From: Williamsia limnetica
Lineage (GTDB): Bacteria > Actinomycetota > Actinomycetes > Mycobacteriales > Mycobacteriaceae
Direction of reading: 5' to 3'
Length of the DNA: 64,000 bases
Assembly (NCBI RefSeq): GCF_003217475.1
Contig: NZ_QJSP01000011.1
Coordinates: forward strand, 186,001 to 250,000
The notes under the pieces are model-generated. The model was given only the letters and a program-made list of their open reading frames with translations. It made no database searches and was not told where the DNA came from. Both the position numbers and the translations under genes were made by a program. Shown here piece after piece: positions 37,446-46,491 of the stretch (position 1 is its first letter; the number at the start of each line of letters is the position of its first letter).

Positions 37446-37458
37446 ATGTGCCGGGGGT

Positions 37459-38340
37459 CTACTCCGGAGCACCCATGTTCATCTCGTCCGGATGGATACC
37501 CACCCGGACCCCGTCGTCGAGTGTGGCGATCTCCTGCAGGTCAGCATCACTCAGTGTGAAATCGAAGACGTCGATGTTCTGAGCGATCCGATCCGGGTTC
37601 ACCGATTTCGGGATGACGATCAAGCCGCTCTGCAGGTGCCAGCGGATGAGCACCTGAGCGGGGGACTTACCGTGCCGCTCACCGATGCCGGCGATCACGG
37701 GGTCGGACAGCAACGTGTTCGGTTTGGACGCCTTGCCCCATCCCGAGTTGCTGGTTCCGCCCAGTGGACTCCACGATTCCACTGCGATACCGTGCCGGCC
37801 GGCGACCTCCCGGATCGCGTGCTGCGGCAGGTGCGGATGGAGTTCGACCTGGTCTACTGCGGGCAACGTGCCACCCTTGTCGACCAGTAGCTGCAAATGG
37901 TGAGGCTCGAAATTGCAGACCCCGATGGCCTTCGCGCGGCCCGACTCGGCGATCTTCTCCAACGCATCCCACGTGCGGAGCAGCCGGTCGTCGTTCTGCA
38001 GCGGCCAATGGATCAGGTACAGGTCGACATAGTCGAGGCCGAGGAGCGACAGGCTCTTGTTGAACGCCGCCTGCGCGGGCTCGAAGCCCTGGTCGGCGTT
38101 CCAGAGCTTGGTGGTGACGTAGAGGTCTTCCCTGGCGACCGAGGTGGCAGCCAGAGCTCGGCCGACACCCTCCTCGTTGCCGTACGCTGCCGCGGTATCG
38201 ATGTGCCGGTAGCCCGCGTCGTCGATCGCCGAGAGCACCGCACGCTCGGTCTCGTCGTTGGTGGCCTGCCAAACCCCCAGCCCCAGTTGGGGTATGGAAG
38301 TGCCGGAGTTCAGTTCGACTGCTGGTACGTCTGTGGTCAT
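37459..38340 (-). CDS. Aldo/keto reductase
   Basis: A 293-residue NADPH-dependent TIM-barrel reductase of the 2,5-diketo-gluconate reductase branch. The catalytic tetrad is visible: D in GYRHIDTAAAYGNE, Y in the same motif, K in TTKLWN, and H in YLIHWP. The NADPH-binding region is VIPKSVNPDRI. Physiological substrate unknown. It is convergent with the ferredoxin gene (13-base gap). Confidence 0.92.
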   Translation of the reverse strand: MTTDVPAVELNSGTSIPQLGLGVWQATNDETERAVLSAIDDAGYRHIDTAAAYGNEEGVGRALAATSVAREDLYVTTKLWNADQGFEPAQAAFNKSLSLLGLDYVDLYLIHWPLQNDDRLLRTWDALEKIAESGRAKAIGVCNFEPHHLQLLVDKGGTLPAVDQVELHPHLPQHAIREVAGRHGIAVESWSPLGGTSNSGWGKASKPNTLLSDPVIAGIGERHGKSPAQVLIRWHLQSGLIVIPKSVNPDRIAQNIDVFDFTLSDADLQEIATLDDGVRVGIHPDEMNMGAPE

Positions 38341-38392
38341 GACTCCAGCGTACGGGCCGGCGCGCGGGGCGTCGGCGACATGCGCGAACGGC

Positions 38393-38680
38393 TCAGGCCG
38401 ACCGGATCCGCGAGCTCAGCGCGGCGAGTTCGTCAACCGTCAGACCACCCCAGATCCCATGCTTCTCGCCGAAGGTCTCCGCGTGTTCCCGGCACTGCCG
38501 AATGACCGGGCACGTGGCGCACAACGATTTGGCGTCCGCTTCACGGCGACGACACGCGGTCGCGGACTCACGCCCGGACGGGGTGAAGAACACATCCCAG
38601 TCGATGCCGTCTTCTCGGCAGGCACCGTTCACTCGCCAATCCCACCCCACCGCACCGGTTTCCGGACCAAACGCCGCCAT
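38393..38680 (-). CDS. WhiB-family iron-sulfur regulator
   Basis: A 95-residue WhiB-like protein. Four conserved cysteines are present: C in VNGACRE, C in SLCATCP (two) and C in IRQCREHA; the turn GIWGGLT and a basic end follow. WhiB proteins carry a 4Fe-4S cluster and bind the main sigma factor; which WhiB paralogue this is cannot be settled. The ATG at 38680 is chosen (GGTG six bases upstream); a GTG nine bases earlier is the alternative. Confidence 0.9.
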   Translation of the reverse strand: MAAFGPETGAVGWDWRVNGACREDGIDWDVFFTPSGRESATACRRREADAKSLCATCPVIRQCREHAETFGEKHGIWGGLTVDELAALSSRIRSA

Positions 38681-38871
38681 CGCAATCACCCACTCCGTGT
38701 ATCAGCCATCTGTGCGACTCGAGCATCTCTCATCGCAGCGCCCGGCCGTAGCATTGCTGTCGAGCAGAACCGAATGCTTGACAAATCCCAGGATTCCCTG
38801 CAGACAACTGCTCCAGTAGAATCTCAATAACCCAGCGCTGCAGAGCGATTCAACGTCCTACAGCAGGCGCA

Positions 38872-39372
38872 TCAGGCAGAGACGGCCAGCGACGCGCCGG
38901 CCGGAATGTCCTTGTCGAAACCGTGGAGACCGGTCCGGTCGGCATCGGAGCCCGCTGCGAGCGGCCGGTATCCGGCGTCGAGATACAGACCGTGCGCTTC
39001 GGGCTCGCGAGGTCCTGTGGTCACCACGGCCCGCCGATGCCCCTGCTCGGCGATGTCGGCTTCCAGGTCGACGAGCATCCGTCGCGCGAGTCCCCGCCTG
39101 CGGGACGTCGACGAGGTCCAGATGCACGTCAGCTCGGCGGTCTGCTCATCGATCCGGCGGTAGGCTCCTCCCGCGACCGCGACACCGTCCGCGACAGCAA
39201 CCAGAAACGCCCCGCCGGCATCAACCGCCTGTGTGGTCAACGTAGAAAACCAATGGCACGAGGTGCCGCCGTAGCGGTGGCTGTATTCGATGGCGAGGCC
39301 GGACAACACGGTCCTGGCCAAGGGGTCACGCCGACGCACCCGGATCAACTGAAGAGAATCGGCAACTGTCAT
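38872..39372 (-). CDS. GNAT-family N-acetyltransferase
   Basis: A 166-residue acetyl-CoA-dependent acetyltransferase. The acetyl-CoA pyrophosphate loop is SRRRGLARRMLVDLE (about residues 90-104), preceded by the strand AELTCIWTSSTS and followed by GLYLDAGYRPL. Substrate unknown. The ATG overlaps the stop of the small upstream gene by four bases (ATGA); longer frames upstream are not needed. Confidence 0.82.
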   Translation of the reverse strand: MTVADSLQLIRVRRRDPLARTVLSGLAIEYSHRYGGTSCHWFSTLTTQAVDAGGAFLVAVADGVAVAGGAYRRIDEQTAELTCIWTSSTSRRRGLARRMLVDLEADIAEQGHRRAVVTTGPREPEAHGLYLDAGYRPLAAGSDADRTGLHGFDKDIPAGASLAVSA

Positions 39373-39527
39373 CGCACGCCTACGCCGTCCTGGGTCCTGC
39401 CCGCAGCAGGGCCGATGGAATACCCGCAACGCTCGAGCATCGGTAGCGCGGGCGGCGCCTCGGGATGTGCAGCGGCGGCGGCCATCATCAGATGATCGAC
39501 CGACATCAGTTTGGTCAACAGTGACAT
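39369..39527 (-). CDS. Small protein coupled to the GNAT gene
   Basis: A 52-residue frame starting MSLLTKLMSVDHLMMAAAAA, then PEAPPALPMLERCGYSIG. The ATG has GGGAG seven bases upstream, and the stop overlaps the GNAT start as ATGA, which is good evidence of translation. It could be a real micro-protein or a leader peptide that controls the GNAT gene. No family is recognised; the N-terminal half is a likely amphipathic helix. Confidence 0.5.
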   Translation of the reverse strand: MSLLTKLMSVDHLMMAAAAAHPEAPPALPMLERCGYSIGPAAGRTQDGVGVR

Positions 39528-39708
39528 GCGGCGGCTCCCGGTTGAGGTTCCTACCATTGAGCACCCACAGCCGGATCCGGGCGAGGGTTAGATTCACGCT
39601 GATCCGAGCACCGCGTTCGGGGAATCTTCATCCTCGCCCCGTGCGTTGTGAGCCGCAGATGGGAGTTCGACATCCCACCGGCCGGGAACGACAGCACAGG
39701 AGACAATG

Positions 39709-40929
39709 ATGCCGACATCTGACCAGATCCATCTGGCGATCGCGCTGGACGGCGCGGGGTGGCATCCCGCCGCGTGGCGCGAGCAGAACGCCGAACCGGA
39801 CCGCTTGCTCTCACCGCGCTACTGGGGCGAACTCGTCGCAGAGGCCGAACGTGGTCTCGCCGACTTCGTGACAATCGAGGATTCCTTCGGGCTACGGTCT
39901 GCCACGCTCGAGGGTCTGCAACCGCGCACCGACCTCGTCAGTGGGCGTCTCGATTCCGTTCTCATCGCAGCCCGGGTCGCGCCGGCGAGCACACACATCG
40001 GGATCATCCCGACAGCCGTGGTGACGCACACCGAACCGTTCCATCTGTCGAAAGCAATCGCGACGCTCGATTACGTCAGCAAAGGCCGGGGCGGGGTCAG
40101 GCTCCAGGTCTCGGCGCAGCCGCACGAGGCGGCACTACTCGGGCGACGTGAGTTTCCACAGCTCGACAGAGCCGACCTGTCGAGTCCCGCAGCACAAGCC
40201 GTCATCGCCGACCTCTTCGAGGAGGCCGGCGACTACGCCGAAGTGCTGCGCCGGCTCTGGGACAGTTGGGAAGACGACGCCGAGATCCGCGACAAGGCCA
40301 CGGGACGATTCGTCGACCGCGACAAACTGCACTACATCGGTTTCGAGGGCCGCTTCTTCAGCGTGCGCGGACCGTCCATCACTCCCCGGCCACCCCAGGG
40401 CCAGCCCATCATCGCGGCGCTCGGCCACCAGCAGATCCCCTTCGAATTGATCGGCGCGTCCACCGACGTCGGGTTCATCACTCCCACCGATCCGGATGAT
40501 GCGAGGTCCATCATCGGCACGATCCGTGCGGCGCAACAACGCGCAGGCCGAGAAGACGAGAAGGTCCACGTCTTCGCCGACCTCGTCGTCTTCCTCGCGG
40601 ACACCGACTCCGAAGCAGCACGTCGCACGTCGCGACTCGACGACCGCGCGGGTGCCGAGTACAGCAGTGATGCCCAGATCTTCGTGGGCACCGCGGCCGG
40701 TCTCGCCGACCGGATCGAAGAACTGAAGGCCGCCGGCGTCACCGGTGTCCGGTTGCGGCCCGGCACCATTCCCGATGACCTGCGGGCCATCACAGCCGCG
40801 CTGGTACCAGAACTGCAGCGGCGCGGCATTTTCCGCACCGAATACACGAGTACGACGCTCCGTGGACACCTCGGCCTCACCCGACCCGCCAACCGCTACG
40901 CAGCAACTCAGGAGCTGATCAACCGATGA
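39709..40929 (+). CDS. LLM-class flavin-dependent monooxygenase
   Basis: A 406-residue bacterial-luciferase-fold enzyme. It contains the FMN-binding core GLADFVTIED, the strand IGIIPTAVVTHTEPFHLSK, ATLDYVSKGRGGVRLQ, and GFEGRFFSVRGP. The ATG at 39709 has GGAG six bases upstream. It overlaps the next LLM gene by four bases. Enzymes of this kind oxidise C-S, C-N or C-H bonds with FMNH2 from a separate reductase; pairs like this often act in sulfur-source scavenging, which is inferred, not shown. Confidence 0.85.
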   Translation: MPTSDQIHLAIALDGAGWHPAAWREQNAEPDRLLSPRYWGELVAEAERGLADFVTIEDSFGLRSATLEGLQPRTDLVSGRLDSVLIAARVAPASTHIGIIPTAVVTHTEPFHLSKAIATLDYVSKGRGGVRLQVSAQPHEAALLGRREFPQLDRADLSSPAAQAVIADLFEEAGDYAEVLRRLWDSWEDDAEIRDKATGRFVDRDKLHYIGFEGRFFSVRGPSITPRPPQGQPIIAALGHQQIPFELIGASTDVGFITPTDPDDARSIIGTIRAAQQRAGREDEKVHVFADLVVFLADTDSEAARRTSRLDDRAGAEYSSDAQIFVGTAAGLADRIEELKAAGVTGVRLRPGTIPDDLRAITAALVPELQRRGIFRTEYTSTTLRGHLGLTRPANRYAATQELINR

Positions 40930-42275
40930 CCAAACAAGTCCACCTGGCGGCGCATTTCCCCGGAGTCAACAACACCACGGTCTGGAGCGACCCCGACGCG
41001 GGCAGCCATGTCGAGTTCGACTCGTTCACCCACTTCGCCAAGACCGCCGAACGCGCCAAGTTCGACTTCATGTTCCTTGCGGAGGGACTGCGCCTGCGGG
41101 AGCAGAACGGAGTGATCTACGACCTCGATGTGGTCGGGCGCCCGGACACCTTCACCATCCTTGCTGCGCTTGCGGCTGTCACCGACAAGTTGGGGCTGAC
41201 CGGAACCATCAACTCCACGTTCAACGAGCCGTACGAGGTCGCCCGTCAGTTCGCCGCCCTCGACCACCTCACCGACGGCCGCGCCGCCTGGAACGTCGTC
41301 ACCTCGTGGGATGAGTTCACCGGCGAGAACTTCCGTCGGGGCGGCTACCTGCCAAAGGACGAGCGTTACGGCCGGGCCAGAGAATTCCTGGAGGTCGCCA
41401 CCGAACTCTGGGATTCCTGGCAGACCGACGACATCATCGCCGACAAAGAAACCGGAACCTTCCTGCGCCGACCCGACGTCGGATCGTTCCGCCACACCGA
41501 CGACCAGTTCGACATCTCAGGACAATTCAATGTGCCGCGCAGTCCCCAGGGCAGGCCGGTCATCTTCCAGGCAGGCGATTCCGAGGACGGCCGGGAGTTC
41601 GCAGCGGCGCGCGCCGACGCCATCTTCTCCCGGCACTCCACCCTCGACGACGGTCAGGCGTTCTACAAGGACGTCAAGGGCAGGCTCGCGACGTACGGCC
41701 GCAGGCACGACGACCTGCTGATCTTGCCGGCCGCCACCTTTGTCCTCGGCGACACCGACGCCGAAGCGGCCGACCGTGCGCACGAGATCCGGCTCCAACA
41801 GGTCAGTGGACAGACGGCCATCAAATTCCTCGAGCAGTTGTGGAACCGCGATCTGTCCGACCACGACCCCGACGGCCCGCTGCCTGCCATCGACCCGCTG
41901 CCCGGTGAGAACACCGTCGCGAAGGGCCGGGCCAGTGTGCGGATCCACCGGGATCCACGCGACGTCGCGGCCGAGTGGCGGGCCAAAGCCGAAGCCGAGA
42001 ACCTGACGACCAGAGAATTGATCATCGAGGTCACGGGCCGGCAGGCGTTCATCGGTTCGCCCCAGACCGTCGCCGACACGATCAACGACTTCGTCCAGAC
42101 CGACGCAAGCGACGGATTCATCCTCGTCCCGCACATCACCCCGGGCGGGCTCGACCAGTTCGCGGACACTGTAGTCCCACTCCTGCAGGACAAGGGCGTC
42201 TATCGCACCGACTACGAGGGCGAGACGCTACGCGATCACCTCGGACTCACCCGGCCGGCGGCCGCGAAGGTCTGA
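40926..42275 (+). CDS. NtaA/SnaA/DszA-family FMN-dependent monooxygenase
   Basis: A 449-residue monooxygenase. Family features are HLAAHFPGVNNTTVWSDP at the front, FDFMFLAEGLRLRE, the long block AWNVVTSWDEFTGENF and GHFSVPRSPQGRPVIFQAG-like segment NVPRSPQGRPVIFQAG. Enzymes of this group include nitrilotriacetate and dibenzothiophene-sulfone monooxygenases; the substrate here is unknown. The start overlaps the preceding LLM stop (ATGA), so the pair is co-translated. Its 3' terminator is at 42282-42314. Confidence 0.9.
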   Translation: MTKQVHLAAHFPGVNNTTVWSDPDAGSHVEFDSFTHFAKTAERAKFDFMFLAEGLRLREQNGVIYDLDVVGRPDTFTILAALAAVTDKLGLTGTINSTFNEPYEVARQFAALDHLTDGRAAWNVVTSWDEFTGENFRRGGYLPKDERYGRAREFLEVATELWDSWQTDDIIADKETGTFLRRPDVGSFRHTDDQFDISGQFNVPRSPQGRPVIFQAGDSEDGREFAAARADAIFSRHSTLDDGQAFYKDVKGRLATYGRRHDDLLILPAATFVLGDTDAEAADRAHEIRLQQVSGQTAIKFLEQLWNRDLSDHDPDGPLPAIDPLPGENTVAKGRASVRIHRDPRDVAAEWRAKAEAENLTTRELIIEVTGRQAFIGSPQTVADTINDFVQTDASDGFILVPHITPGGLDQFADTVVPLLQDKGVYRTDYEGETLRDHLGLTRPAAAKV

Positions 42276-42281
42276 CCCGGT

Positions 42282-42314
42282 TGACCTCGCGCACCGCCGC
42301 GGTGCGCGAGGTCA
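42282..42314. terminator. Perfect bidirectional hairpin between convergent genes
   Basis: TGACCTCGCGCACC pairs perfectly with GGTGCGCGAGGTCA around a five-base loop, seven bases after the NtaA-like stop. Its right arm covers the stop of the opposite DUF4166 gene. Confidence 0.75.
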
Positions 42315-43067
42315 GTGTTCGCGGCTCTCGAGGCGGACCGGCCAGGCCTCGTCGGGGATCTCGCGCAGCGTGCACGGTTCATCACGGGTGGTGAACCATC
42401 CCCGATAGTGGATGAGCTCGCCGAGCACCGGATTGCGAACGGTCGCGTCCACCCGGAAGCGGTTCTGGTTCTCGTCCCAGCCTTCGATGTACTGCATACG
42501 GGCGGCCATGAAGCCCCGCATCCCGATCTTGGGGCCCGCGAGCAGTCGCATCGGGCCACTCTCGAAGACCAGCGAGCCGTGCCGGTCGACCGACGCCTCG
42601 ATGGGCCACAGCAGTTCGGGACCGTCACCGAAGTAATCGACCAGGCCTTCTTTCCCGTCCACCAGCAACGAATTGAGCCCATGCGCGCCGCTGGTGTAGT
42701 TCAGCGACCGCATCACCGCCAGCGATTCACGCCCGAGCTCGTCCCGGTAGCAGTAGTTGTGCATCGTGAAGGGGACCAGGCGACTCGTCCTGATCGGCAT
42801 CGCATTGCGCTTTCCGAAGTGACGCAGACCGGTGGCGACGACGGGCGAGCTGTATACCGATTCCATGATCCCGTGCGAGGCCTGCGAGAGTTGCGAGGTG
42901 GAGTCGATCCCATAACGCCATTGCAAGTTGGGATGCAGGTTCTCGAATTCCCGACCGAGCACGTTCTGGATGACCGGGCTCACGGCTGCCGCCGGATGGG
43001 GGTACCAGACATGAGGTCTGAATGTACTACGAGACGCCTGCATAAAATGATCGGTCGGAGCACGCAT
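42312..43067 (-). CDS. DUF4166 protein
   Basis: A 251-residue protein of the DUF4166 family, marked by SPVIQNVLGREFENLHPNLQWRYGI near the N-terminus and GMRGFMAARMQYIEGWDE and LIHYRGWFTTRD further on. The fold is probably a lipocalin-like or calycin barrel; function unknown. The ATG at 43067 is chosen; MQAS at 43043 is possible. It is divergent from htpG with 47 bases between starts. Confidence 0.8.
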   Translation of the reverse strand: MRAPTDHFMQASRSTFRPHVWYPHPAAAVSPVIQNVLGREFENLHPNLQWRYGIDSTSQLSQASHGIMESVYSSPVVATGLRHFGKRNAMPIRTSRLVPFTMHNYCYRDELGRESLAVMRSLNYTSGAHGLNSLLVDGKEGLVDYFGDGPELLWPIEASVDRHGSLVFESGPMRLLAGPKIGMRGFMAARMQYIEGWDENQNRFRVDATVRNPVLGELIHYRGWFTTRDEPCTLREIPDEAWPVRLESREH

Positions 43068-43114
43068 CGACTCCACGCACCACCTACAAGCACAACACCC
43101 CAAGGAGCATCAAC

Positions 43115-45118
43115 GTGAGCGCTCAGGTCGAAGAGATGGAGTTTGCCGCGGAGACGCGGCAATTGCTCGACCTCATGATCCATTCGGTTTACTCGAACAA
43201 GGATTCCTTTCTGCGTGAGCTGGTGTCCAACTCGTCGGACGCCCTCGACAAGCTGCGCATGGAGACCTACCGCAACAAGGACCTCGCGGCGGATACGTCT
43301 GATCTGCACATCCAGATCACCCTCGATCCCGAGGCACGGACCTTCACCCTCTCGGACAACGGCATCGGCATGTCCCGCGCCGAGGTCGTCGATCTCATCG
43401 GCACCCTCGCGAAGTCGGGTACCGCGGAGGTCCGTAAGAAGCTGAAGGAGGCTAAGGACTCCGCGGCGTCGGAGGAGCTGATCGGCCAGTTCGGCATCGG
43501 CTTCTATTCGACGTTCATGGTCGCCGACAAGGTCACCCTGCTGACCCGCAAGGCCGGCGAGGAGCAGGCCACCCGCTGGGAGTCCGCGGGCGAGGGCACG
43601 TACACGATCGAAGATGTCGCCGACGCCCCGCAGGGCACCACGGTCACGCTGCACCTCAAGCCGGCGGACGCCGAAGACGATCTGCACGACTACGCGTCGG
43701 TGTCGCAGATCCGGCAACTGGTGAAGAAGTACTCCGACTTCATCTCGTGGCCGATCCGCATGGACGTGCCGGTACCGCCCGCTCCCCCGGCGCCCGAGAA
43801 GGACGGGGACTCCGAGACGGACGGGGACTCCGAGTCCGACGCAGAATCGGAGAAGGTCGCAGAATCGGCTCCCACGCACACCACCGAGACCCTCAACTCG
43901 CAGAAGGCTTTGTGGACGCGGCCGCGGTCTGAGGTGACCGACGAGGAGTACGCCGAGTTCTACCGCCACGTCAGCCATGCGTGGGATGACCCGCTCGAGA
44001 TCATCCCGATGAAGGCCGAGGGCACCTTCGAGTACCAGGCACTGCTGTTCATCCCGTCGACAGCGCCGTTCGACCTGTTCATGCGCGAGCACAAGGCGGG
44101 CGTGCAGTTGTACGTCAAGCGGGTGTTCATCATGGACGACTGCGAAGAGCTCATGCCCGAGTACCTGCGGTTCGTCAAGGGTTTGGTCGATGCACAGGAC
44201 CTGTCGCTCAACGTCTCCCGCGAGATCCTGCAGCAGGACCGCCAGATCAAGGCGATCCGGCGTCGGCTCACCAAGAAGGTGCTGTCGGTCATCAAGGATC
44301 TCCGAGCCAACGACCGCGAGAAATACGACACCCTGTGGTCGCAGTACGGCCGGGTCCTCAAGGAAGGTCTGCTGCAGGACGTCGACAACCGCGATGCCCT
44401 CCTGGCCATCACCTCGCTCAGCTCCACCCACTCGGTGGACACGGCGACGTCGCTGGCCGAGTACGTCGAGCGGATGAAGGACACCCAGAGCCAGATCTTT
44501 TACGCCACCGGCGAGTCGCGGGAGCAGATCGAGCGTTCCCCGCATCTCGAGGCGTTCAAGGCCAAGGGCCTCGAGGTGCTGCTGCTCACCGACCCCATCG
44601 ATGAGATGTGGATCCAGTCGATCCCCGACTTCGAGGGCAAGCCGTTGCAGTCGGTCGCCAAGGGCGAAGTCGACCTCAGCGACGAGGCCGACAAGGAAGA
44701 CGACGAGAAGAAAGACAACGAGCAGTTCGCCGAGCTCCTGACATGGCTGACCGGCGTGCTCGTCGACGACGTCAGCCAGGTGCGTCTGTCGTCGCGGCTG
44801 ACCGACTCTGCGGCCTGCATCGTCGGTGAGGCTCAGAGCCTTTCACCGGCACTCGAGAAGATGTACCGCGATTCCGGGATCCCGATGCCGGAGAGCAAGC
44901 GCATCCTCGAGCTCAATCCCGACCACGCATTGACGTCGGGGCTGCGGCAAGCATTCGCCGACCGCGGTGATGATGCCGCGCTGCGGGAGACGGCGGAGTT
45001 GCTCTACGGGGCTGCGCTGCTGGCCGAGGGCGGCAGCCCGAAACAGCCTGCTGCGTTCAGCAAGACTCTGGCAGATCTGTTGACCCGCACGGTGACTGCG
45101 CCCGAGCCGAGCGCCTGA
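43115..45118 (+). CDS. htpG: HSP90-family chaperone HtpG with an acidic linker
   Basis: A 667-residue ATP-dependent chaperone. GHKL motifs are ELVSNSSDALDKLR (residues about 32-45), DNGIGMS (85-91) and GQFGIGFYSTFMV (about 120-132). The middle-domain arginine loop SREILQQDRQIKAIRRR is intact. Residues about 221-258 form an acidic, repetitive linker (GDSETDGDSESDAESE) where most bacterial HtpGs have a short join; the mycobacterial protein has a shorter insertion at the same place. The GTG start has AAGGAG seven bases upstream. The 3' end meets the UUCG-loop hairpin at 45127. Confidence 0.96.
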   Translation: MSAQVEEMEFAAETRQLLDLMIHSVYSNKDSFLRELVSNSSDALDKLRMETYRNKDLAADTSDLHIQITLDPEARTFTLSDNGIGMSRAEVVDLIGTLAKSGTAEVRKKLKEAKDSAASEELIGQFGIGFYSTFMVADKVTLLTRKAGEEQATRWESAGEGTYTIEDVADAPQGTTVTLHLKPADAEDDLHDYASVSQIRQLVKKYSDFISWPIRMDVPVPPAPPAPEKDGDSETDGDSESDAESEKVAESAPTHTTETLNSQKALWTRPRSEVTDEEYAEFYRHVSHAWDDPLEIIPMKAEGTFEYQALLFIPSTAPFDLFMREHKAGVQLYVKRVFIMDDCEELMPEYLRFVKGLVDAQDLSLNVSREILQQDRQIKAIRRRLTKKVLSVIKDLRANDREKYDTLWSQYGRVLKEGLLQDVDNRDALLAITSLSSTHSVDTATSLAEYVERMKDTQSQIFYATGESREQIERSPHLEAFKAKGLEVLLLTDPIDEMWIQSIPDFEGKPLQSVAKGEVDLSDEADKEDDEKKDNEQFAELLTWLTGVLVDDVSQVRLSSRLTDSAACIVGEAQSLSPALEKMYRDSGIPMPESKRILELNPDHALTSGLRQAFADRGDDAALRETAELLYGAALLAEGGSPKQPAAFSKTLADLLTRTVTAPEPSA

Positions 45119-45126
45119 CCCGAGCG

Positions 45127-45168
45127 CCGTCGACCGTGCCGACACTTCGGTGTCCGCACGGTCGACGG
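45127..45168. terminator. Perfect UUCG hairpin built from the 21-bp repeat core
   Basis: CCGTCGACCGTGC pairs with GCACGGTCGACGG; inside, one C-C mismatch and GACAC/GTGTC close a TTCG tetraloop. It lies between the stops of the convergent htpG and aminotransferase genes and looks like a bidirectional terminator. The arms carry the same CGACCGTGC core as the arrays at 17163, 18287 and 48925. Confidence 0.8.
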
Positions 45169-45172
45169 TTGG

Positions 45173-46384
45173 TCAGCGGGTGAGGTACTGCGCCACTGCC
45201 GACAGCAGCGCCTCCACATCGGCCGAACTCGACCCCAGACCGAGGCTGGCCCGCACCGCTCCGTCGCCGTGGCCGAGTCGGTCGAGCAGCGGATGAGCGC
45301 AGAACCGGCCATCCCGTACGCCGATACCGTGTTCGGTGGACAGATACCGTGCCACATCGGCCGCGCGGTGACCTTCTACGACGAAACTCACCACACCGAC
45401 GGCATCGGAGATGTCGTGGAAGATCTTCAGCACCTCCACTCCATCGATATCGGTTAGACCCCAGCGCAGTTGCTCGGTCAGGACGGCTTCATGCTGCGCG
45501 GCAGCATCTCCGAGAGATTCGATCTCTTGGCAGGCCGCCGCCAATGCGGCTGCACCGAGGACGTTGGGCGATCCACCTTCGTGGCGGGCGGGCGCGGGAG
45601 CCCACTCCGTTCGATCGACCGCGACGTTGCGGACCGCACCCCCTCCGGCCAAGTACGCCGGCGCGGCATCGAGCCAATCCCGGCGGCCGATCAGCACGCC
45701 CGCGCCGAAGGGCGCGTACACCTTGTGGCCGGAGAAGGCCAGGTAGTCGATCCCGTCGGCGGCCAGGGACACCCGCCGATGGGGAACGAGCTGAGCACCG
45801 TCGACGACGATGCGCGCGCCCCGCGAATGTGCCAGATCAGAAAGGCGGCGGATCGGCAGGATCTCCCCGGTGACGTTGGATGCACCGGTTACCGCCAACA
45901 GTGCTGCGCCCGTGCGCTGTAGCTCGATGTCCACCCGCGCGATAGTCTCGCCGATGCTGTCGGCGGCCTGGACAACGTGGGACCGCTTCCACGGCAACAG
46001 GTTGGAATGATGTTCGATGTCCAGGACCACCACCGGACCAGGCACGCAGCCGGCCAGCAGATTCAGGGAGTCGGTGGTGTTGCGGGTGAAAACCAGGCAT
46101 TGGTCGTCGGCGGCTCCGACGAACTCCGTCACGACCGCCCGAGCGTCCTCATACGCCTGTGTGGTGACCTGCGAGGCGTACCCGGCACCCCGATGGACGC
46201 TCGAATACGTCGGCAACAGCTCCTGGATCCGCGTGACGGCGCTTCGGAGAGCCGGCGCGCTGGCTGCGTAGTCGAAGTTCACGTAGCGAGTGGTCGAACC
46301 GTCGGCCAATGGCGCTTGCAGATCCGAACCCTCAACCTCTGCAACGGCTTTCGTCGAACAAGCGAATTCTGTCGTGATACTCAA
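45173..46384 (-). CDS. Class V aminotransferase (cysteine desulfurase-like) under a SAM riboswitch
   Basis: A 403-residue PLP enzyme of the class V fold. The PLP-lysine is in AFSGHKVYAPFGAG (about residue 225) and the cofactor phosphate region is TRNTTDSLNLLAG. It has NFDYAASAPAL as in SufS/CsdA-type proteins and a possible active-site loop cysteine in RDGRFCAHPLL. The TTG start at 46384 is fixed by GGAGG six bases upstream. A SAM-IV riboswitch lies 108-190 bases upstream on the same strand, so the enzyme probably works in sulfur amino acid metabolism. Options are a cysteine/methionine-linked lyase or desulfurase; the reaction is not proven. Confidence 0.88.
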   Translation of the reverse strand: MSITTEFACSTKAVAEVEGSDLQAPLADGSTTRYVNFDYAASAPALRSAVTRIQELLPTYSSVHRGAGYASQVTTQAYEDARAVVTEFVGAADDQCLVFTRNTTDSLNLLAGCVPGPVVVLDIEHHSNLLPWKRSHVVQAADSIGETIARVDIELQRTGAALLAVTGASNVTGEILPIRRLSDLAHSRGARIVVDGAQLVPHRRVSLAADGIDYLAFSGHKVYAPFGAGVLIGRRDWLDAAPAYLAGGGAVRNVAVDRTEWAPAPARHEGGSPNVLGAAALAAACQEIESLGDAAAQHEAVLTEQLRWGLTDIDGVEVLKIFHDISDAVGVVSFVVEGHRAADVARYLSTEHGIGVRDGRFCAHPLLDRLGHGDGAVRASLGLGSSSADVEALLSAVAQYLTR

Positions 46385-46491
46385 TGTCTTCCTCCGGTGT
46401 CTCATCGGACACCACCACGCACAGGGGTCGCAGAACGGAACTGCGACTGCCGGACGTGGGGGGTCCGCGCTTGCCGACTCAGGTTCGAGCC

